Positions 1 through 5,925 of a stretch of 5,925 nucleotides of DNA are shown here, piece after piece. Below the pieces are notes generated by a model that saw nothing but the letters and a program-made list of their open reading frames with translations, made no database searches and was not told where the DNA came from. The translations under genes were made by a program, and so were the position numbers. The DNA comes from Campylobacterales bacterium. Its GTDB lineage: Bacteria; Campylobacterota; Campylobacteria; Campylobacterales; QNZT01. Within the stretch, counting starts at the first letter, position 1. Each line of letters opens with the position of its first letter. The stretch covers positions 1 through 5,925 of the forward strand of contig JALSQA010000004.1 in the NCBI GenBank assembly GCA_026985685.1, given 5' to 3'.

Positions 1-1906
1 ATAAACCACCACGATCAACCAGTTTTTTGGCTTCTTCATTAGCAACATCTATAGGAAATATACCTTTTGACCAATTAGAACCTTCAAAATCAGGATAGGA
101 ACCTTTTTCAATAGCTAAATTTGATGATGCTTTAATTACATTGTAACTAATCATCTCCATAACTTCATCTATTTTCATAAAGTGTTCATCACTGCCCCAC
201 TCTATTTTATTTTGTGCTAGCATTTGTGCTTCACCCATAACACCTAAACCGATTGATCTACTCAAGTTATTTGTTGTTTTAACTTTTTCTAATGGATAAA
301 AATTTAAATCAATTACATTATCAAGCATTCTAATAGCAGTTGGCATAACTCGTTCTATATCTTCTTTAGTGTTGATTTTGGATAAATTTACACTAGCTAA
401 GTTACATACTGCTGTTTTACCATCTTTTTTCTCTTTTTCAACAATATAAACTTGTTTACCATTGATCATATCAAGTGCTGTGATTTTTTTTGCTTTTTTA
501 ACAATCCCTGCATCAACAGCTACATCTTCTTCTTCATCAAGAATCAAAACAGAACCATCACTAAATGTCAATCTTATATCATAGTGATTTGGCTGTGTAT
601 TTTGAAATATCTCTGTACATAAATTAGAACTTCTTATGACACCTGAGTGCATATTTGGATTTGCTTTATTTGCATTATCTTTAAAACACAAAAAAGGATT
701 ACCTGTCTCAAAATAACTTAATAGTACTTTTTTCCATAACTCTTTTGCACTGATAATCTCTTTTATAATGTTATCATCTTCTTCATATTCTAAATATCGT
801 TTTTCAAATGCTTCACCATATAAATTAGGTAAATCTGGTGTATCTAATGGATCAAATAGTGTCCAGCGTTCATTTGCTTCTATACGTTTCATAAATAGAT
901 CATTTAACCAAAGAGCAGGGAAAAGATCATGTGCACGTCTTCTCTCTTCACCTGAATTTTTTTTCAAATCTAAAAAATCAAGTATATCAATATGCCAAGG
1001 CTCTATATAGACAGCAATAGCCCCTTTTCTCGTTCCAAGCTGATCTACTGCAATAGCAACATCATTAGCAATTTTCAAAAATGGTACTATACCACCTGCT
1101 GCATTTTTATGCCCGTCAATTGAACTACCAAGACCTCTGACCATAGACCAGTCCCAGCCTATTCCTCCACCAAACTTACTAAGTAGTGCCATCTCTTTAT
1201 ATGTATCAAATATACCTTCTATATTATCAGGAGTACTACCAATATAGCAAGAACTAAGTTGATGCCTAGGTGTTCTTGCATTTGAAAGTGTAGGTGTAGC
1301 TAACATGACTTCAAATTTTGATATCAAATCATAAAATTTCTTTGCCCAGTCTTGAGGATTAAATTCATTTTGAGCTAAGAACATTGCTATAGCCATAAAC
1401 ATATGCTGAGGCAATTCTATAGGTTTTCCCTTTTTGTCTTTAAGCAAATATCTATCATAGAGAGTACGAACACCTAAATAAGTAAACTGTAAATCTCTTT
1501 CTGGTCGGATATATGCATCAAGATCTTCAAGATCATATTTTTCTTTTAAACCTAATACAATACGCCCCTCTTTTTCACCACGTTCAAAATATTCACGTAG
1601 TGTTTTATAACCTGTAAATTTACTGACTTTATGATATAAGTCATATAAAAATAATCGAGCAGCAACATATGTCCAGTCAGGTCTATCAACATCTATCTTA
1701 TCAACAGCTGTTTTTATTAGTGTTAATTGAATTTCTTCTGTTGTAATTTTATCTCTAAATTGGATCTTTGCATCTAATTCTAATTCACTTTGACTGACAT
1801 TTTCTAGCCCTTCAACCGATTCACCTGTGTATTTTTGTATCTTTGTGATATCAAGTGGCTCTATACGACCATTTCTTTTTGTAACTGTTAACATTTTACT
1901 TGTCAT
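1..1906 (-). CDS. nrdA: Ribonucleoside-diphosphate reductase, large (alpha) subunit, class I; 3' end outside the window
   Basis: Catalytic subunit of the class I ribonucleotide reductase, which reduces ribonucleoside diphosphates to deoxyribonucleotides in the cytoplasm together with the radical-carrying subunit NrdB. About 635 codons are visible without a stop. Residues 8-20 (TKRNGRIEPLDIT) open an N-terminal ATP-cone, the allosteric activity site. C220 in LSSCYIG and C501 in AVCNLASVNL match the redox cysteine pair (E. coli C225/C462). N428, C430 and E432 in SNLCTEI match the active-site N437/C439/E441. The C-terminal tyrosines and shuttle cysteines would lie left of position 1 and cannot be checked. 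The start at 1906 overlaps the purB stop as ATGA, suggesting translational coupling. A second ATG at 1894 gives an N-terminus (MLTVTKRNGR) closer to what is usual for the family, so the start is uncertain by four residues. C430 and C501 are about 48 residues further apart than in E. coli. Family assignment is secure. Confidence 0.96.
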   Translation of the reverse strand, partial: MTSKMLTVTKRNGRIEPLDITKIQKYTGESVEGLENVSQSELELDAKIQFRDKITTEEIQLTLIKTAVDKIDVDRPDWTYVAARLFLYDLYHKVSKFTGYKTLREYFERGEKEGRIVLGLKEKYDLEDLDAYIRPERDLQFTYLGVRTLYDRYLLKDKKGKPIELPQHMFMAIAMFLAQNEFNPQDWAKKFYDLISKFEVMLATPTLSNARTPRHQLSSCYIGSTPDNIEGIFDTYKEMALLSKFGGGIGWDWSMVRGLGSSIDGHKNAAGGIVPFLKIANDVAIAVDQLGTRKGAIAVYIEPWHIDILDFLDLKKNSGEERRRAHDLFPALWLNDLFMKRIEANERWTLFDPLDTPDLPNLYGEAFEKRYLEYEEDDNIIKEIISAKELWKKVLLSYFETGNPFLCFKDNANKANPNMHSGVIRSSNLCTEIFQNTQPNHYDIRLTFSDGSVLILDEEEDVAVDAGIVKKAKKITALDMINGKQVYIVEKEKKDGKTAVCNLASVNLSKINTKEDIERVMPTAIRMLDNVIDLNFYPLEKVKTTNNLSRSIGLGVMGEAQMLAQNKIEWGSDEHFMKIDEVMEMISYNVIKASSNLAIEKGSYPDFEGSNWSKGIFPIDVANEEAKKLVDRGGL

Positions 1907-3234
1907 CCCTTAAACACCCTATCAAATATTTTATCTACATTTTTCGTATAATAACTATAGTCAAAGCACTCTCTTATCGCTTCTTCACTTAATTTTTCTC
2001 TCAACTCTTCATCCCCTAATAGATGCTGAAGATATAAACTTTCACCATTTTCATTTAATGCAGATTGACCTTTTTGTAAATCTGCCCATACTTTCATAGC
2101 ATTTCGTTGCACAATTTTATAAGCCTCTTCACGTGATAAACCAAGTTTTGGTAATTCAAGAAGTACTCTTTGTGAAAAAACCAAACCTCCAGTTAAATTT
2201 AGATTTTTCATCATATTTTCAGGATAGACAACAAGTTTTTCTATCAAGCCATTAAGTCTATGTAACATAAAATCAGTTGTTATGAAACCATCAGGTAATA
2301 TAAATCTCTCTACACTAGAGTGACTAATATCTCTTTCATGCCATAAAGCAACATTTTCCATAGCCGGCATAGAAAAAGATCGTATCATACGACATAAACC
2401 AGTAATATTTTCACTCAATATTGGATTTCGTTTATGAGGCATAGCAGAAGAACCTTTTTGACCTTTTGCAAAAAATTCTTCAGCTTCATAGACTTCAGTA
2501 CGTTGATAATGTCGAATTGCAACTGCAAATTTTTCACAACTTGAAGCAAGTAAGGCTAGGGCATTCATCAAATTTGCATATCTATCTCTTTGCACAACTT
2601 GATTGGAAACTGGTGCTGGTTTCAATCCTAAAGAATCACAAACATACTCTTCCAATTCCATTGGAGCATGAGCAAAATTTCCCATTGCACCACTGATTTT
2701 ACCTACTGATATCATTTCCATAGCTTGAGTTAGATTTTCAAGGTTTCTACGCATTTCATCATACCATATTGCTAATACCAGTCCAAAAGTAATTGGTTCA
2801 CCATGAATACCATGACTTCTGCCAACCATTAAAGTCATTTTATGTTTAAAAGCTTGTTTTTTTATTGATTCCATTACCATCTTAACATCATCAATGATAA
2901 CACTTAATGAATCTTTCATTTGTAAGGCTACTGCTGTATCAATACAATCTGAACTAGTCATACCATAATGTACCCACCTGCTTTCTTCTCCTAATGATTC
3001 AGAAACACTAGTTAAAAACGCTATAACATCATGACGTGTTGTTTTTTCTATCTCATCAATACGTTCTACATCAAATGATGCATTTTTTATAATTTTTTCA
3101 CAATCATCATCTGGTACTAAACCAAGTTTATTCCAAGCTTGCACAGCTGCTTTTTCAACTTTAAGCCAAGCATCATACTTAGCTTGTTGTGTCCATTTTT
3201 CTTTCATCTGTGGTCGTGCATATCTTTCTATCAT
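1903..3234 (-). CDS. purB: Adenylosuccinate lyase
   Basis: Fumarase/aspartase-superfamily lyase acting twice in purine synthesis: it splits SAICAR to AICAR plus fumarate, and adenylosuccinate to AMP plus fumarate. It works as a cytoplasmic homotetramer. The 443-residue length is normal for the bacterial form. Visible motifs are TRHDV with H68, MTSSD at 92-96, GRSHGIHGEP with H141 (the general acid of the B. subtilis enzyme), and the superfamily signature GSSAMPHKRNP at 261-271 with K268 and E275 following. The flexible signature loop carries the S262/S263 pair that supplies the catalytic base. The ATG at 3232-3234 is preceded by AGGAA (3240-3244 on the minus strand) with a 5-base spacer, which supports this start. 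It is the first gene of a two-gene operon with nrdA, its stop overlapping the nrdA start, so purine synthesis and deoxyribonucleotide supply are probably co-expressed. No anomaly seen. Confidence 0.97.
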   Translation of the reverse strand: MIERYARPQMKEKWTQQAKYDAWLKVEKAAVQAWNKLGLVPDDDCEKIIKNASFDVERIDEIEKTTRHDVIAFLTSVSESLGEESRWVHYGMTSSDCIDTAVALQMKDSLSVIIDDVKMVMESIKKQAFKHKMTLMVGRSHGIHGEPITFGLVLAIWYDEMRRNLENLTQAMEMISVGKISGAMGNFAHAPMELEEYVCDSLGLKPAPVSNQVVQRDRYANLMNALALLASSCEKFAVAIRHYQRTEVYEAEEFFAKGQKGSSAMPHKRNPILSENITGLCRMIRSFSMPAMENVALWHERDISHSSVERFILPDGFITTDFMLHRLNGLIEKLVVYPENMMKNLNLTGGLVFSQRVLLELPKLGLSREEAYKIVQRNAMKVWADLQKGQSALNENGESLYLQHLLGDEELREKLSEEAIRECFDYSYYTKNVDKIFDRVFKG

Positions 3235-3239
3235 ATAAA

Positions 3240-3244
3240 TTCCT
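3240..3244 (-). promoter_or_regulatory. Ribosome binding site of purB
   Basis: AGGAA on the minus strand lies five bases before the purB ATG. This fits the anti-Shine-Dalgarno sequence and fixes the start codon. Confidence 0.75.
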
Positions 3245-3273
3245 GTATCAAGTGATCTTTTTATTTATGTTAT

Positions 3274-3302
3274 TTGGATAATATAGTTCTTCTATTTATA
3301 AT
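3274..3302 (+). promoter_or_regulatory. Candidate sigma-70 promoter of the pseudouridine synthase gene
   Basis: A perfect TATAAT -10 at 3297-3302 is preceded, with a 17-base spacer, by TTGGAT at 3274-3279, a partial match to TTGACA. Transcription would start near 3309, giving a 5' leader of about 35 bases before the ATG at 3344. TATAAT-like strings are common in such AT-rich DNA, so this remains a candidate despite the good spacing. Confidence 0.5.
3278..3285 (-). promoter_or_regulatory. Candidate purB-nrdA promoter -10 element
   Basis: The minus strand reads TATATTAT here, giving overlapping TATATT and TATTAT hexamers about 45 bases upstream of the purB start. No convincing -35 hexamer is seen; housekeeping promoters of Campylobacterota often lack one and rely on T-rich upstream DNA. 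The element touches the proposed -35 of the divergent gene, so polymerase could probably occupy only one of the two promoters at a time. This is an inference from sequence only. Confidence 0.35.
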
Positions 3303-3304
3303 AG

Positions 3305-3314
3305 TACATATGTA
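3305..3314. repeat. 10-bp perfect palindrome TACATATGTA in the divergent spacer
   Basis: A perfect inverted repeat without a spacer, placed at the expected transcription start of the plus-strand gene and just upstream of the purB promoter candidate. It could be an operator half-set, but it is short and purely AT-rich apart from two bases. I cannot name a regulator. Confidence 0.25.
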
Positions 3315-3343
3315 TTTAAATTTTAGTTAAAGGCGTATTAAAA

Positions 3344-4258
3344 ATGTCCTATATAGTAAAGCAATTTAAACTCAAAAGCAAAATTAAAGCTTTCAAATTT
3401 TTAATTGATCAGCAAGGTTATACTATGAAAGATGCTCAGCGTCTCATAGATAGAAAACGATTACTTGTAAATGGTAAAGTTTTAGTAAAAAAATCTGCAT
3501 ATATAAAAGGAAATATTGAAATAATTGAATTTCAGCCAAATACACAAAATAATAAACCATTTTTTCAAACAGCAGATTTTGCATTATTTGACAAACCTAG
3601 TGGAATTTTAGTTCATCCTAATAACAGAAATACACAGTATTCACTTACACATGAAATAAAATATCTTTTTGGGAACAAGGCAAATATTACACACAGAATT
3701 GATAAAGAGACCAGTGGAATTGTTATTGCAGCAAAGCACCCTTTATGTGAAAGAAAAATAAAAATGGCTTTTGAAGAGAGAAAAATAAAAAAAGGATATC
3801 TAGCATTAGTAAAAGGGAAAATTGATCAAACATTATCGATAAACGAACCTATATTAAAAAATAGAGATTTTTCTACTATCAAATTAAAAGTATATATTGA
3901 CAAAGAGGGCAAAGAATCACATACGCTCATAAATCCTATAAAATATTATCGCAATACAGATACGACATTAGTAGAAGCTATTCCTTTAACAGGAAGACAA
4001 CACCAAATACGTTTACATTTGTTTCACGTGAAACATCCAATCATAGGTGATCCACTGTATGGAATAGAAACATCTATAGCTGAAAAATATTTAGACGGAA
4101 CATTAAATGAAAAAGATCGTATTAAATATACAGGTGCAAAAAGGTTAATGCTACATGCTTCTTGGATTCAATTTAATTACCATAACCAATACAAACTCTA
4201 TTCTCGCTATGATTTTGAGGAAGAAATCAATCTTTATCAAAAAACACAGCTTTTATAA
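3344..4258 (+). CDS. RluA/RluC/RluD-family 23S rRNA (or tRNA) pseudouridine synthase with S4 domain
   Basis: Isomerises specific uridines to pseudouridine, most likely in large-subunit rRNA; the exact target cannot be read from the sequence. Residues about 12-62 form an S4 RNA-binding domain (MKDAQRLIDRKRLLVNGK). The catalytic domain follows with DKPSGILVHP at 83-92, the active-site loop HRIDKETSG with catalytic D120, and TGRQHQIRLHL at 216-226, then HPIIGDPLYG. The 304-residue length fits the family. The ATG is preceded by AAAGG (3329-3333) with a 10-base spacer. The gene stands alone, divergent from purB and convergent with the rlmN operon; I recall the same divergence from purB in C. jejuni (Cj0022c). 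Codons 226-231 (LFHVKH) contain a perfect parS palindrome, so the DNA here has a second role. Its 3' end overlaps the small membrane ORF on the other strand by 32 bases. Confidence 0.93.
   Translation: MSYIVKQFKLKSKIKAFKFLIDQQGYTMKDAQRLIDRKRLLVNGKVLVKKSAYIKGNIEIIEFQPNTQNNKPFFQTADFALFDKPSGILVHPNNRNTQYSLTHEIKYLFGNKANITHRIDKETSGIVIAAKHPLCERKIKMAFEERKIKKGYLALVKGKIDQTLSINEPILKNRDFSTIKLKVYIDKEGKESHTLINPIKYYRNTDTTLVEAIPLTGRQHQIRLHLFHVKHPIIGDPLYGIETSIAEKYLDGTLNEKDRIKYTGAKRLMLHASWIQFNYHNQYKLYSRYDFEEEINLYQKTQLL
4020..4035. other. parS: parS centromere site (ParB/Spo0J binding), copy 1
   Basis: TGTTTCACGTGAAACA is a perfect 16-bp palindrome and matches the widely conserved chromosomal parS consensus (TGTTNCACGTGAAACA). 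ParB is known to load at such sites and spread along DNA, directing origin segregation with ParA and SMC loading. The site lies within codons 226-231 of the pseudouridine synthase, where it reads L-F-H-V-K-H and uses CAC and GTG, G/C-ending codons that are unusual for this AT-rich region. ParB binding here is inferred from the motif; the parAB genes are not in the window. Confidence 0.92.
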
Positions 4259-4325
4259 TGCCATATAGACCAATAATCGCAACAATTGTTAAAAACATGA
4301 TTTGTGCTACATCAAGATAAGTCAT
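4227..4325 (-). CDS. 32-residue single-pass membrane peptide downstream of rlmN
   Basis: A small ORF: ATG at 4323-4325, TGA at 4227-4229. The product has a short N-terminus (MTYLDVAQ), one hydrophobic span at roughly residues 6-29 rich in I, V, L, F and G, and a charged tail DKD, so it should be a single transmembrane segment. A strong Shine-Dalgarno AAAGGAG (4336-4342, minus strand) sits inside rlmN 10 bases before the ATG. It makes rlmN use AAG GAG for Lys-Glu where AAA and GAA are usual here, suggesting selection for translation. The start overlaps the end of rlmN by 14 bases, so it is third in that operon. I recall a 'small hydrophobic protein' (Cj1714) directly after rlmN in C. jejuni, which would support conservation. 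Function is unknown; a membrane-complex or stress peptide would be guesswork. Confidence 0.75.
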   Translation of the reverse strand: MTYLDVAQIMFLTIVAIIGLYGIIKAVFFDKD

Positions 4326-5382
4326 TTTCTGTTTTCTCCTTTAATTGACCACACGCTGCACTAATATCAATACCTTTTGATTGACGTATGGTACAAATCA
4401 GACCATGATCATTAAGATAATTTTTGAATCTAATCATGTCCGATTCATCAGGACGCTTAAATGGCGACCCAGGGTAGGGGTTAAAATATATCAAATTTAC
4501 TTTTGCTCTAATACCGTGCAAAAGTTTTATAAGTTTTTTAGCACTTTTGATATCATCATTTAAATCTTTCATAACTAAATATTCAAACATTACCCGTTTT
4601 CTTTGATCAATAGGAAAACCTTTTACAGCATCTATAATGGATTCTATATTGTATGCTTTGTTAATAGGCATCAGTTCTTCTCTTAGTTTATCATCAACAG
4701 CATGCAGGGATATAGCTAATAATATCCCTAAATTCATTTGACCAAGTTTTGCTATTTGATGTGATAAACCGCTAGTAGATATAGTTTGCCTTCTAGCACC
4801 TATAGCTAACCCATCTAAATCATTAAAAATTTTAACAGCTTTTGTAACATTATCTATATTATCAAGTGGTTCACCCATACCCATATATACAATATTAACT
4901 CTTCGATTGTGAGCGATTGCATTATCTTGTTTGATTGATAAAACCTGAGCAACTATCTCACCAGAAGTAAGATTACGTTTAAAACCTCCTTTGGCTGTCA
5001 AACAAAATGCACAACCTATTTTACAGCCAACTTGACTTGATACACAAATAGTATATTTTGCCTCTTTTTTAATTTGACCATTTTCATCTTTGATAGCATC
5101 TTTCATTGGTAACAAAACAGATTCTACAGTAAATCCATCTTTACATGAAAAAAGATATTTTATACTTTTATCATTACTAACTTCTTTACGCAAGATAGAC
5201 AAAGGATTTATTGTGTAATTATTTTCTAAATCCTCACGCATCTCTTTTGGAAGATTAAGCATTTCATTAAAATTTTTAACATCTTTTTGATATATCCAAT
5301 TATATATCTGTTTAGCTCTAAATGCTGGTTTCAATACCTTTTGTAATTCATCTTTAGTCAAATCTAAAATTATTTTTTTCAT
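4312..5382 (-). CDS. rlmN: Dual-specificity 23S rRNA A2503 / tRNA A37 C2-methyltransferase (radical SAM)
   Basis: Methylates carbon 2 of A2503 in the peptidyl-transferase centre of 23S rRNA and of A37 in some tRNAs, through a methyl-cysteine intermediate. The N-terminal accessory domain covers about residues 1-100. The radical SAM cluster motif is CKIGCAFC with C120, C124 and C127. GMGEPLDN at 168-175 is the SAM-binding GGEP-type motif. C113 (E. coli C118) and C344 in SAACGQL (E. coli C355) are the two catalytic cysteines, so the enzyme should be active. At 356 residues it is a normal length. C-terminal residues after GQL are a short family-variable tail that also encodes the Shine-Dalgarno of the next small ORF. 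The ATG overlaps the upstream gene's stop as ATGA (5379-5382). RlmN rather than Cfr is supported by the chromosomal housekeeping setting and overall similarity. Confidence 0.97.
   Translation of the reverse strand: MKKIILDLTKDELQKVLKPAFRAKQIYNWIYQKDVKNFNEMLNLPKEMREDLENNYTINPLSILRKEVSNDKSIKYLFSCKDGFTVESVLLPMKDAIKDENGQIKKEAKYTICVSSQVGCKIGCAFCLTAKGGFKRNLTSGEIVAQVLSIKQDNAIAHNRRVNIVYMGMGEPLDNIDNVTKAVKIFNDLDGLAIGARRQTISTSGLSHQIAKLGQMNLGILLAISLHAVDDKLREELMPINKAYNIESIIDAVKGFPIDQRKRVMFEYLVMKDLNDDIKSAKKLIKLLHGIRAKVNLIYFNPYPGSPFKRPDESDMIRFKNYLNDHGLICTIRQSKGIDISAACGQLKEKTENDLS
4336..4342 (-). promoter_or_regulatory. Strong ribosome binding site of the small membrane ORF, inside rlmN
   Basis: AAAGGAG on the minus strand is a near-complete match to the 16S rRNA 3' end, located 10 bases before the ATG of the 32-residue ORF and within the last codons of rlmN. 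It is the best Shine-Dalgarno sequence I see in the window and is the main evidence that the small ORF is translated. Confidence 0.75.
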
Positions 5383-5925
5383 TTTTTTAACTCTTTATAT
5401 TTATCAGTAACATACTGCATTAATATTTTTTTTGCTCTATTATGGTTATTTATAAATTCATCATGTGCATTAGTATCACAATAATTTGTTATTATAAAGA
5501 TACCTAAGACTGGTATATTATATTCTTGAGAAATTTTCAATACCGAATAAAATTCCATGTTTTCTAATTCGATACCATGCTTTCTATAGCCTTGAACAAG
5601 TGTAAAATCCGTAGAAATATAATTACTTGAATTTACAATTTGCATTGTTTCACGTGAAACAATCTCTTGTTGATAAGCTTCAATAACATTATCTATAGGT
5701 GTATAGGCTTTGTTTTCTAAAAAGGATAATTCGATATTTGCTCCTATTGAACTTTCAACTATATCAAATATTTGATGTTTTCCATAACTTCCTGCACTAC
5801 CAATAAAAATCAAAAACTCGGGTTTATGAAACAAAGCCAATCTAGTGAGATTCATAGCACTTTCAATCAATCCAACACCAATAGGGGTAGCAAAAGGAAA
5901 AGTTTCATTATTGCCCGCACAAACA
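5379..5925 (-). CDS. Short purine nucleoside phosphorylase-like protein (PNP/UDP family); 5' end outside the window
   Basis: Likely a nucleoside phosphorylase or nucleosidase of the PNP/MTAN superfamily, cytoplasmic, cleaving purine nucleosides for salvage. The frame is open to the right edge: 181 residues are visible, beginning VCAGNNETFPFATPIG, which looks like the true N-terminus, so only a few codons are probably missing. An internal TTG at 5868-5870 could act as a start but would remove this conserved-looking segment. LIFIGSAGSYG (about 38-48) resembles the family's phosphate-binding glycine loop. ENMEFYSVL (about 121-129) resembles the ribose-binding M-E motif, and the D after ITNYC (about 150) sits where the catalytic aspartate is expected. 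It is shorter than typical MTAN or PNP proteins (about 230 residues) but near the size I recall for H. pylori PunB. Substrate is uncertain; futalosine or methylthioadenosine are alternatives. It is co-transcribed with rlmN (ATGA overlap) and carries a parS site at 5646-5661. Confidence 0.75.
   Translation of the reverse strand, partial: VCAGNNETFPFATPIGVGLIESAMNLTRLALFHKPEFLIFIGSAGSYGKHQIFDIVESSIGANIELSFLENKAYTPIDNVIEAYQQEIVSRETMQIVNSSNYISTDFTLVQGYRKHGIELENMEFYSVLKISQEYNIPVLGIFIITNYCDTNAHDEFINNHNRAKKILMQYVTDKYKELKK
5646..5661. other. parS: parS centromere site (ParB/Spo0J binding), copy 2
   Basis: A second perfect TGTTTCACGTGAAACA, extended by a flanking T/A pair to an 18-bp palindrome (5645-5662). 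It lies in the phosphorylase-like gene, where the minus strand reads I-V-S-R-E-T with codons GTT TCA CGT GAA ACA, ordinary choices for this genome. Identity with copy 1 over all 16 positions, including the middle T of the variable position, argues for one cognate ParB. Binding is inferred from the motif. Confidence 0.93.

Noticed and set aside
419..598. Intein or mini-intein within nrdA
   Set aside because: The extra segment is too short and lacks the N-terminal Cys/Ser block and C-terminal His-Asn junction. It reads as an in-frame structural insertion.
768..1010. 80-codon plus-strand open frame
   Set aside because: It lies wholly within nrdA on the opposite strand, is low-complexity and rich in S, K and R, and has no recognisable motif or ribosome binding site.
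2125..2140. A third CACGTG-centred site in purB resembling parS
   Set aside because: Only 11 of 16 positions match the consensus, and the outer arms (CTCT, TAAA) are not palindromic. Its sequence is explained by coding for L-S-R-E-E.
2466..2696. 76-codon plus-strand open frame
   Set aside because: It is antisense to the conserved active-site region of purB and has no domain features.
3310..3330. Six-codon ORF upstream of the pseudouridine synthase, considered as a leader peptide
   Set aside because: It has no Shine-Dalgarno sequence, begins at about the expected transcription start, and such short frames are common by chance.
4281..4290. AACAATTGTT palindrome between the convergent genes, considered as a terminator
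   Set aside because: It is AT-rich, has no loop and no convincing U-tract stem structure, and is explained as codons of the small membrane ORF.
4381..4563. 60-codon plus-strand open frame
   Set aside because: It is antisense to the conserved C-terminal part of rlmN and shows no protein-like features.

Overview
This AT-rich window looks like chromosomal DNA of a Campylobacterota (Epsilonproteobacteria) species. The call rests on protein style, low G+C, and the cluster of nrdA, purB and a divergent RluA-family pseudouridine synthase, which I recall from Campylobacter jejuni (Cj0022c-Cj0023-Cj0024). The genus cannot be fixed from the sequence; free-living relatives such as Sulfurimonas or Sulfurovum are as plausible as Campylobacter. 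There are no signs of a mobile element, CRISPR array, tRNA or rRNA, and no gene-free stretch over 300 bases.

Layout: (1) Positions 1-3234, minus strand, hold a purB-nrdA operon. Adenylosuccinate lyase is followed by the class I ribonucleotide reductase large subunit, with an ATGA stop/start overlap; nrdA runs off the left edge. (2) A 109-base divergent spacer (3235-3343) carries candidate overlapping promoters for purB and the next gene. (3) Positions 3344-4258, plus strand, encode an S4-domain RluA-family rRNA pseudouridine synthase. (4) Positions 4227-5925, minus strand, hold a tightly overlapping operon: a short purine-nucleoside-phosphorylase-like protein (5' end just outside the window), rlmN, and a 32-residue membrane peptide that is easily missed in annotation. 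The peptide has a strong Shine-Dalgarno sequence inside the end of rlmN.

The most striking signal is not a gene. Two perfect 16-bp palindromes, TGTTTCACGTGAAACA, lie inside coding sequence at 4020-4035 (pseudouridine synthase) and 5646-5661 (phosphorylase-like gene), 1626 bp apart. They match the parS centromere recognised by chromosomal ParB/Spo0J proteins. The region therefore probably doubles as a ParB loading site for chromosome segregation, commonly found in the origin-proximal part of a chromosome.

Functionally the genes cover nucleotide supply (purB, nrdA, phosphorylase-like protein) and ribosomal RNA modification (pseudouridine synthase, rlmN). The centromere sites are overlaid on them without disrupting either reading frame.
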